A stretch of DNA of 20,989 bases from CAZMFZ01 sp964565665 (GTDB lineage: Bacteria; Bacteroidota; Bacteroidia; Cytophagales; UBA9547). Numbering within the stretch: position 1 is the first letter of the stretch; each line of letters starts with the position of its first letter. A program made the translations under genes and the position numbers. Below the pieces are notes generated by a model, which saw only the letters and a program-made list of their open reading frames with translations, was not told the origin of the DNA and did no database searches. The stretch lies in assembly GCA_964565665.1 (NCBI GenBank), contig CAZMFZ010000063.1, forward strand, positions 1-20,989, in the 5' to 3' direction. Positions 5,771 to 12,334 of the stretch are shown piece by piece.

Positions 5771-6652
5771 ATGAAAAAAATATTTGACACTATATTGTCA
5801 GAAAAATTTAGGCATCAAACAGAGCGTATTATTATAACGATTGCTATTGCAAGCTATTTGTTGCACCTGCTGATTATTTTGCTGGTCAATCAAGATATAA
5901 TTCAAATAGGTTCAGATCTCGCACAAAATCCCATTTCGGCAGTATATACGCCATTCTCTTTCATTCTAGTTTATGAAGTATTCTTGTTGGTGTTCTATCT
6001 GCCTAGGTCAATTTCAAATTACATAGGAAAGCAGTATGAAATAATAACTCTAATTGTGATAAGGAGGATCTTTAAAGATATAGGTAATATCGAACTTTCG
6101 TCTGGATGGTTTAAGTTGGATAATGACCTGCAATTTACCTATGACGTGGCTACCACCTTGATTTTGTTTTTTTTAATTCAATTATTCTATCAAAAGATAG
6201 CAAAACAAGACATCGAAGAAACCTCTTCCGTACCTGAGGAAAAAGAAGGTATTAAGAGGTTTATAAACCTAAAAAAGATAATTGCAACGATTTTGATTCC
6301 GGTTTTGATTGTGCTTGCATTGTACTCTTTTACCAATTGGATAGTGGCTTCGATGCAAGACAATTGGAGTCATATTAGTACATTTAAAAACAGCAACAAC
6401 ATATTTTTTGAGGATTTTTTTATGCTGCTTATAATTATTGATGTGCTATTGCTTTTGTTCTCCTTCTTTCATTCTGATAAGTTTCACAAAATAATTAGAA
6501 ATTCTGGTTTTGTTATTTCGACAATTTTAATAAAGTTGTCTTTTTCAGTGGAGGGCTTAGTAAATAACGCAATGATTGTGGCAGCAGTTCTTTTTGGCTA
6601 TCTCATCCTCCTGATCCATGATTCTTACAAGAACAGACCGTTGCCTTCTTAA
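5771..6652 (+). CDS. Conserved-looking multi-pass membrane protein, function unknown
   Basis: A 293-residue protein with about seven hydrophobic segments (~19-39, 57-78, 128-146, 168-191, 214-232, 244-261, 268-286). There is a charged cytoplasmic-type loop between the second and third (YIGKQYEIITLIVIRRIFKD) and a Glu/Lys-rich loop at ~147-167. I do not recognise a named family. The basic IVIRRIFKD stretch and lack of catalytic motifs would suit a channel- or sensor-like protein but prove nothing. The ATG at 5771 gives MKKIFDTILSEKF, a normal N-terminus. It stands alone on the plus strand, converging with the YihY gene 52 bp downstream. Codon use and composition look like those of its neighbours. 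Confidence 0.8.
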   Translation: MKKIFDTILSEKFRHQTERIIITIAIASYLLHLLIILLVNQDIIQIGSDLAQNPISAVYTPFSFILVYEVFLLVFYLPRSISNYIGKQYEIITLIVIRRIFKDIGNIELSSGWFKLDNDLQFTYDVATTLILFFLIQLFYQKIAKQDIEETSSVPEEKEGIKRFINLKKIIATILIPVLIVLALYSFTNWIVASMQDNWSHISTFKNSNNIFFEDFFMLLIIIDVLLLLFSFFHSDKFHKIIRNSGFVISTILIKLSFSVEGLVNNAMIVAAVLFGYLILLIHDSYKNRPLPS

Positions 6653-6704
6653 TCTCAGACTTTTAAAGATTTGTAATCCAGAAGTTTATAGTTTGTGACT
6701 TGAT

Positions 6705-7637
6705 CTAGACCGCAGTTTTCAATCTCTGCTCATTTTTATGTTCGTCCAATATGGCATCTTTTGAGGGTGCTATGGAGTGGCCATATTTCTGGGCATATAC
6801 CTTGGTAAATTGGGCCCCAAAGAAAAGTATTAGGCAAGAATAGGATACCCAAAGCAGCATTAAGATGAGTGAACCTGCCGCACCATAAGTAGAACCTGGG
6901 TTTGCTTTTCCAAAGTATAGGCTAAGTGCAAACTTGCCGAGCGTGAATAATACAGAAGTTAATAAGGCACCTACCCACACGCTTCTCCATTCGATTTTCG
7001 CATCAGGTAAAAATTTGAATAGAATGGCAAATAATACGGAGATAATCCCCAAAGAAAAAGCGAAATTGATTGCTTGCAAGCCATAAATTAAAAATTCTGG
7101 AAATACCGATAGAAACCAATCGTTTAATACAGTGAGTACCGAACTTACCACCAGTGAAATTATTAAAAGAAAGCCAATGGCAAGTATAATACCAAAAGAA
7201 GTAGCCCGAACCTTCACTATCCGCTTCCAGCCCGCTTTTTTAGGGTCTGGCTTTACATCCCAAACTTTATTCATTGAGGTTTGAAGTGCAATAAATACTC
7301 CTGTAGCACCAAATAGCAAAGTTGCTATTCCGATAATGGTAGCAAGTAAAGTATTGCCCGTATTACTTGCGTTGATAATCATGGTTTGAATTTGTTCGGA
7401 CGAATCTTTTCCAATCATTCCGCCAATTTGATTTACTATTTTACCTTGTACAGCCTCTCTGTCATATACTACACCTGCGATTGATACCACGATAATTAAG
7501 AGTGCAGGCAGAGAAAAAATGGCATAGTAAGCAATTACAGCTCCCAAATCGAATGGGTCTTCGTCAATCCATTCGGTATAAGTGTTTTTAATTAAGGAAG
7601 GAAAGTCTTTGAGTTTTTGCAATAAAGAAGGCATCAA
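6705..7637 (-). CDS. YihY/BrkB-family inner-membrane protein
   Basis: A 310-residue protein of the YihY/virulence-factor-BrkB family (once misnamed RNase BN). Typical features are DEDPFDLGAVIAYYAIFSLPALL near residue 24, FGATGVFIALQTSMNKVWDV at ~109-128 and a later GSTYGAAGSLILMLLWVSYS at ~248-267. About six membrane segments are visible, and the length is normal. A hydrophilic C-terminal tail (~283-310) is cytoplasmic in the usual model. The molecular function of the family is unsettled; transport or lipid-related roles have been suggested. It is a single gene, convergent with the preceding membrane protein, with ~920 bp of non-coding DNA upstream. Confidence 0.92.
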   Translation of the reverse strand: MMPSLLQKLKDFPSLIKNTYTEWIDEDPFDLGAVIAYYAIFSLPALLIIVVSIAGVVYDREAVQGKIVNQIGGMIGKDSSEQIQTMIINASNTGNTLLATIIGIATLLFGATGVFIALQTSMNKVWDVKPDPKKAGWKRIVKVRATSFGIILAIGFLLIISLVVSSVLTVLNDWFLSVFPEFLIYGLQAINFAFSLGIISVLFAILFKFLPDAKIEWRSVWVGALLTSVLFTLGKFALSLYFGKANPGSTYGAAGSLILMLLWVSYSCLILFFGAQFTKVYAQKYGHSIAPSKDAILDEHKNEQRLKTAV

Positions 7638-7963
7638 TATCAGTTTTTAAGAATTTTGATACTAAAACCATGCCCTTAAGTTCAAATCCTAGGCCTTATT
7701 GCTTTTATGTTCCGTCACATTTAGCTCCTTACTACCCTATTCAAATTGCCGATATATGAAAGGCTATTCGTTAGATTTATTTTATTTCCGTAAATCGTTT
7801 TTTTAATATCGAAATAAATACTTTCGTTCATGTGCTCGGAACACAGAATATGATGTTTAAGTGCCATTTTCTACCATTACAAAAAACTTTTCTTACAAAT
7901 ATTAGCTTCACTATTTTAAAGAGATAAACCCTTTGCTAAATACTTTACCCATTCATGGTTCAA

Positions 7964-8000
7964 AATCTAAAATCTAAAGTCGGTAATCTAAAATCTAAAG
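7964..8000. repeat. Tandem 21-bp-period repeat
   Basis: AATCTAAAATCTAAAG occurs at 7964-7979 and again at 7985-8000, separated by TCGGT; each unit is itself a double AATCTAAA. Probably a simple-sequence array; no function visible. Confidence 0.85.
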
Positions 8001-8490
8001 ACAAACAATAAAAAATCGTTCACTGCTGTGAAAACAGGATACTTATTGATTTTTGTTAAAATGATAAACAATTTTATTTTGACTAAAATGATAATCTTCT
8101 TTCTTTTTAACTTGTTACTGAAATAAATTAAATTACTTTTTTTGAGAAATGAAGTCCTTTAACTGTTGTAAGTTTTTAAATTATTTTTTAGTTTCGAAAA
8201 GTTTTTTTTTACTAATTATTTTAAAAAATAGAGATAAATACTTTAAAATAAAGGCATTGAAACAAAAGGGCATTAGTAAAACAAAATCACTATCACATCA
8301 AAGTTATTGATTTTTTTTTGCATAGTCAGGTAAGCATTAATTATTTTAGAAAGTATCGTATTAACTTGGTGGAGATATATTGATTGTAATAAAAAGAAAT
8401 AAAGAAAAGGATAAAAAGTGTTAGCTTTAGAAAATATATAATGTTTTATTTATCGATATAAAAATAGACTAGAAGTAACTAAACCCTTGC

Positions 8491-8542
8491 ACTGATGGTC
8501 TTCACTGCAAGCGTGGTGCACTCGTTGGTGAAGAACACCAGT
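8491..8542. repeat. Long imperfect inverted repeat (hairpin)
   Basis: ACTGATGGTCTTCAC (8491-8505) pairs with GTGAAGAACACCAGT (8528-8542) at 13 of 15 positions around a 22-base loop containing TGCA/TGCA. It is GC-richer than its surroundings and lies just upstream of the -7-like box for the next gene. It could be a regulator site, a small-RNA stem or a mobile-element scar. There is no T-tract, so it is not a standard terminator. Confidence 0.6.
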
Positions 8543-8556
8543 GTGCTAAGTAAAAT

Positions 8557-8564
8557 TATCTTTG
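8557..8564 (+). promoter_or_regulatory. -7 promoter box TATCTTTG
   Basis: A perfect match to the Bacteroidota -7 consensus TAnnTTTG. Transcription would start near 8570, giving a leader of ~50 bases to the favoured start codon at 8619 and ruling out the TTG at 8562, which lies inside the box. A clear -33 element is not seen. Confidence 0.5.
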
Positions 8565-8618
8565 TGGCATAGATTTTGTGAGATTAATTTTGTATTTATA
8601 TTATCATATTTAAATAGA

Positions 8619-11063
8619 ATAAAAAAAATTATATATAATTTCGTTATCATAAGCATATTGTCTGGCTGCCTTCCTAAAAGTGATAAATATCCTTATAAAG
8701 ATCCTGAACTTATCAAACAAGAAGGCAAGAAAATATCGGATAATCTCGAATCTTATATAAAAAAATGGCTTGCTGGACAAGTCCCTTCACAAATTCCAGA
8801 TAGCTTGATCCCCCCAGGAGTGTTGGATAATAAAGGATTTGTGTTGAAAAAACCAGAAGATGCTACAGATGAGGAAGCTTGGGCATTTCGAAAAGCCAAA
8901 CCTATCGTTTTCGATTCCATTTACAATGGGCTGCCCGATCCTCATGTTACGTATCTATTTTTAGGCACACCATTGGCACCGTTTGGGAGCAAATTGGTAA
9001 TAGAAGGCGAGTTTCCGCATGCACGTTTCTTTAGCATTCAAGTTACTCCTCCACTCAATGGAAAGGAATATTATGCAGGTCGAGTTTTTGGCACAGCTGA
9101 AGTTTCGTTTGTAGATGCAGATATAAACCCTTTGCCCGGAAATTTAAATCCTTTCAGACCTAATGCTGATAGAAATTCCCCAAACAGAAAATTCAGGGTA
9201 GAATACAATTTGGACATTGGTGATCCAGTAGCTTTGAATAACAACGCCCATAAACCTTTGTATGTAGAAAGAGGAAATATTAGAAGTGCAGGTCTTATAG
9301 TTTATCAAGGTCCATGGGGATTGAAAAACGGTTTTTTAGGTACACCTACAATAGGTGGTGGTGAGTGGGATTTGGGTGCAGTTTGGATTAGAATATATGC
9401 ACCAGATAAAGATAAAGACTTTTTAGGGGGTGTTCCGTTTCCAAAAGCTTGGTTTGAGCTCCCTACAGGTGAAAAATATTTTATTAGTTCTGACTTTTCT
9501 GTTTTTAAAGAAAAAGCCTATAAAACGGTAAAAGCACAGACAACAAACAAAACTGGAAATCCCCGATATGGGGCACATGTTGGCTGGTTTAAATCTTGGG
9601 GAATTGTTAGAAATGTATTAACAGGTGTGCTGCTTGCCAATGGGTGGTCAAATGCAGACAGTTTAAAAAGGGTGAGTGAAATTGACCTTGGTGCAACTGG
9701 TCGCGGTGAAAATCAGCCACCGCCAGGAAATTATGAAGCGCATGCCACCGTTAATAATTACGCGAGTTATTTAGGAAGATCAGCAACAGTAGAATCAGGA
9801 AAGGTTTTAGTGCTTACTGGCAAAATGCCAACTTTTCCTCACACAAGAGAAGGCAATGGAGTGATGGAGCGAAGCCAACTAAGATATTGGTCCATTGGAG
9901 GATACGATTTTGATCCATTTGGCCCAATGCCTGGTGCTGGTTTACATAATGTTATGGATGATGAAGTAATATTGGATAGTAACAGATATTATACGATTGT
10001 GTATTCTAAATTGGCAGATAGACCTGCCAATGCTACACTAGTAAATGGTGTTACCTGGATAAATATTGGTCCTACAAATGACTTTGGGTTAATGATGCGC
10101 TATGTGTCTGTAAATCCAGAGTGGGTTTTTGAAAAATCACCTCACGAACTTAACCTTACTTGGGCGAAAACCGATTTGGCAGGCTCTCAATACGACCCGT
10201 CAATAGTAGGTAGAAACAGCCACAAAGGATTTATGGAATGTTATCTGCCAAGAGTATCTTACCTGACAAAATCTGAGTTTGAAGCATTGGGGTCTAATTT
10301 GGCTGCCGAAAATATTCCAGTCTGGATTGATGAGCAAAAATTAATTGGCGTAAGTGAGGCCATAAACAAGACAGCTTTATCTTCTACAACCTACAATGAT
10401 GAGGCTACATATCAACCGTTTAAAGCATTTGACGGAAATTTAAGTACACGCTGGGCTTCCAAATATGGAAACGGACAATGGTTGCAAGTAGACTTAGGAA
10501 GAACAATGAAAATCTCAGGAATAAAAATATTTTGGGAGTTTAGTGCAGCTTCTTCTTACCAAATTCAAGTTTCAAATGATAACGCAAATTGGACTAATGT
10601 ATTTAGCACAACCTCTGGTGATGGGGATGTAGATATTATTAAAAATTTAAATATTTCTGGTAGGTATGTGAGACTAAATGCTACTGTTAGTAACACAGGT
10701 TTTTATTCTATTTACGAAATGGAGATATACAGCCATGAAATGGCTTGTGCCACATTGCCAAGTGCAACAATACCTTCCGTAAATCTTACGGCAAATCAAA
10801 TACAAACTGAAGAAAATAATTTTAATTTATATCCAAATCCAGTATCAAATTATTTGAAATTTGTCATAAGTAATCCTTCATATATAGAAGGAAATCAATT
10901 TGAAATAACGATTACTGACTATAATTCAAAAGTTTATTTTAAACAAAATTTAAAATCCTCAACCAATTTAATCAACACCTCTGCCTTAAAAAGTGGAGTT
11001 TATTTACTTACACTGAGATATAATAATAAAGTTGTATCGCAAAAATTTATTAAAAATGATTGA
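8619..11063 (+). CDS. Secreted discoidin-domain protein with T9SS sorting domain
   Basis: About 814 residues from the favoured start. The N-terminus IKKIIYNFVIISILSGC is a perfect lipoprotein-type signal except that its first codon is ATA (8619-8621), not ATG; the only other upstream option, TTG 8562, lies in the promoter box. Residues ~20-570 are a large region I do not recognise, rich in Trp, Gly and Pro. Residues ~576-706 form an F5/8 type C (discoidin) domain (FKAFDGNLSTRWAS, WLQVDLG, RYVRLNAT, YSIYEMEIYS), usually carbohydrate-binding. Residues ~735-814 form a T9SS type A sorting domain (LYPNPVSNYLKF, LKSGVYLLTL). The protein is therefore carried to the cell surface or secreted. A lipobox Cys together with a T9SS domain is unusual. 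Single gene. Confidence 0.85.
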   Translation: MKKIIYNFVIISILSGCLPKSDKYPYKDPELIKQEGKKISDNLESYIKKWLAGQVPSQIPDSLIPPGVLDNKGFVLKKPEDATDEEAWAFRKAKPIVFDSIYNGLPDPHVTYLFLGTPLAPFGSKLVIEGEFPHARFFSIQVTPPLNGKEYYAGRVFGTAEVSFVDADINPLPGNLNPFRPNADRNSPNRKFRVEYNLDIGDPVALNNNAHKPLYVERGNIRSAGLIVYQGPWGLKNGFLGTPTIGGGEWDLGAVWIRIYAPDKDKDFLGGVPFPKAWFELPTGEKYFISSDFSVFKEKAYKTVKAQTTNKTGNPRYGAHVGWFKSWGIVRNVLTGVLLANGWSNADSLKRVSEIDLGATGRGENQPPPGNYEAHATVNNYASYLGRSATVESGKVLVLTGKMPTFPHTREGNGVMERSQLRYWSIGGYDFDPFGPMPGAGLHNVMDDEVILDSNRYYTIVYSKLADRPANATLVNGVTWINIGPTNDFGLMMRYVSVNPEWVFEKSPHELNLTWAKTDLAGSQYDPSIVGRNSHKGFMECYLPRVSYLTKSEFEALGSNLAAENIPVWIDEQKLIGVSEAINKTALSSTTYNDEATYQPFKAFDGNLSTRWASKYGNGQWLQVDLGRTMKISGIKIFWEFSAASSYQIQVSNDNANWTNVFSTTSGDGDVDIIKNLNISGRYVRLNATVSNTGFYSIYEMEIYSHEMACATLPSATIPSVNLTANQIQTEENNFNLYPNPVSNYLKFVISNPSYIEGNQFEITITDYNSKVYFKQNLKSSTNLINTSALKSGVYLLTLRYNNKVVSQKFIKND

Positions 11064-11151
11064 AATATAAAACATTGAGACTACTACTCCCGCTGTCGCG
11101 GATGTCCTTTTCATGCCTCAGTATTTTTTAGTTTCCCCACCAGCAAGAAAT

Positions 11152-11264
11152 GACATTTACTTTAGCAAGTTATTCGCCTCTCACCGAGTAAAAGTCTATC
11201 TGTAAAGAGAGATAAAAAAATACGTTTTGGTATTGATCAATATATCTCCAAAATGACATGGGAC
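11152..11264 (+). repeat. Dispersed ~110-bp repeat, copy 1
   Basis: Aligns in direct orientation with 16375-16484. The last 59 bp (11206-11264) are identical to 16426-16484; the first ~54 bp match with about a dozen differences and a short indel. It contains the palindrome TATTGATCAATA and the inverted pair TTTTGG/CCAAAA. The match stops abruptly after ATGACATGGGAC. In this copy one reading frame is open through the repeat and continues into the 71-codon ORF downstream. Confidence 0.9.
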
Positions 11265-11468
11265 ACTAAAGCAGGAGAATTTGCAGGTATATTTGGTACA
11301 ACGGCTTATTATGAAACCGAAAAATCAGATCAATTTGCCATAAATGTAGACTCAGGGAAATTCTCATTTTATGATGCATCAGGTGGTGCTTCTACTGAAA
11401 AAACAGAAGATGGAGATTTTCTTTTTGTATTTGATGGTGACGAATTTTTTAAACTAAAATCTAGATAA
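11253..11468 (+). CDS. Small hypothetical protein
   Basis: A 71-residue ORF from ATG 11253 (MTWDTKAGEFAGIFG, then a Gly/Asp/Phe-rich region ending FDGDEFFKLKSR). No signal peptide or known domain is recognised; composition is soluble and acidic. The same frame is open upstream to about 11168 (VKRDKKIRFGIDQYISK before the Met), across the dispersed repeat, so it may be the 3' end of a longer, broken gene rather than a complete one. The decayed repeat copy at 16375-16484 retains only the first four codons (MTWD) before diverging. Confidence 0.4.
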   Translation: MTWDTKAGEFAGIFGTTAYYETEKSDQFAINVDSGKFSFYDASGGASTEKTEDGDFLFVFDGDEFFKLKSR

Positions 11469-11547
11469 AATATAATTACATATTTCTGAATTTTGGAGAT
11501 TGTTCTCCATGATTTATATAATTATAGAAAGGTATATCACATTAATA

Positions 11548-11637
11548 TCATACAATTTTGAATTTACTAGCAAAACCCACTTGAGGTGTGGTTAGATTTC
11601 CGCAGCCTTTTGGCACAAAACTTACCTCGTTTATCAA
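11548..11637 (-). pseudogene. Possible C-terminal fragment of an outer-membrane protein
   Basis: On the minus strand a short open frame reads NEVSFVPKGCGNLTTPQVGF then ASKFKIV and stop (TGA, 11550-11548). The sense-like composition and the end in alternating hydrophobic/aromatic residues resemble the last strand of a beta-barrel protein. A stop lies just upstream, so if real it is only a tail left by a deletion. No start codon is present. Confidence 0.25.
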
Positions 11638-11890
11638 CTAGCCTTTCTCTCACTTACTGTCTCCTATTCCGTTTGTTTTACACAAGAAAATCCTTATTTT
11701 GAATTTGTGTTGTACAGCACTGGTTACAAGCATATTGTACTTCTTTTATTAATTTACTTTACTTTGATGATAAGCATTCGCGTCATTGTAATGGCAAAAT
11801 GCAACTAAATTAGACATGTGTAGTGTAGTTTTACCTTCTTGGTTGCCATGTTCTGTAACTGGCGTCAGTTCTACAACTGCAACTTAGAGT

Positions 11891-12083
11891 TTTGAAATTA
11901 TCACATTCCCAAACATTGGTAGTTTTTACATAGATGCGACCGATGCTTCTATACCATCACTGCAATTGATGGCATAGTATTGGTAGCAGGAAGTTTATAT
12001 TCTGGCAAAACACGATTGAAACCAATTTGACGAAAGGCATTTACTTTGTGAAAGTGAGAGAACTGCAAAAAAATCGATTGTAG
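11891..12083 (+). pseudogene. Decayed T9SS C-terminal sorting domain
   Basis: Three successive frames give the parts of a T9SS sorting domain in the right order: ITFPNIGSFYIDA (from 11897; the YPNPxxGxFxI element), then IDGIVLVAGSLYSGKTRL (from ~11965, next frame), then ETNLTKGIYFVKVRELQ (third frame) to stop TAG at 12081-12083. At least two frameshifts separate them. The strong terminator 12 bp later would be the old gene's own. It is the end of a lost secreted-protein gene; its N-terminal part is not identifiable. Confidence 0.6.
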
Positions 12084-12095
12084 AATAAAGAAATA

Positions 12096-12128
12096 AGCCT
12101 CCCGATAAAAAATCGGGAGGCTTTTTTA
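12096..12128 (+). terminator. Strong rho-independent terminator
   Basis: Perfect 11-bp stem AGCCTCCCGAT / ATCGGGAGGCT (12096-12106 and 12112-12122) with an AAAAA loop, followed by a T-run. It lies just after the decayed T9SS sorting domain and insulates the following gene. Confidence 0.93.
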
Positions 12129-12334
12129 TAACTTAATATTGAAGTTTTCCTCTTCTTTATTAGTATTAAGCCTTTGTCCACCAACAAGCGTTTTTTATTT
12201 ATGGAATATTAAATATTCAATCCAATATTTGATCTTTGAGACTTTATTTGGCTAATTTTAAAATAAAACTTTTTCATCTATTAAATCAAATCCACACCCT
12301 TAATATTATTAAAGTTTTATAAGCACAACATATT

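Larger units (their letters stand above)
7638..8561. other. AT-rich non-coding region with short repeats
   Basis: About 920 bp with no convincing ORF on either strand and many A/T homopolymers. It contains a 21-bp-period repeat (7964-8000), a 15-bp imperfect inverted repeat near the end (8491-8542) and a -7-like box just before the next gene. It must hold the divergent promoters for the YihY gene and the discoidin protein. Confidence 0.6.
11064..12334. other. 1.3-kb region of gene debris
   Basis: This gap carries a possible small hairpin after the discoidin gene (CCGC-TGTC-GCGG, 11090-11101), repeat copy 1 (11152-11264), a small ORF (11253-11468), a possible beta-barrel tail on the minus strand (11548-11637), a decayed T9SS sorting domain (11891-12083) and a strong terminator (12096-12128). 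The rest (about 11640-11890) shows no readable gene. The picture is of one or more old surface-protein genes in decay. Confidence 0.6.

Noticed and set aside
7756..7806. Short plus-strand frame MKGYSLDL... resembling the start of an IS630-type transposase
   Set aside because: Only about eight residues fit before it becomes unrelated and stops; too short to call.
7964..8000. Short CRISPR-like array
   Set aside because: Only two 16-bp units with a 5-bp spacer; simple-sequence repeat with no cas genes.
8562..8618. TTG start at 8562 adding 19 residues to the discoidin protein
   Set aside because: It overlaps the TATCTTTG promoter box and puts a non-signal-like stretch before a perfect lipoprotein leader.
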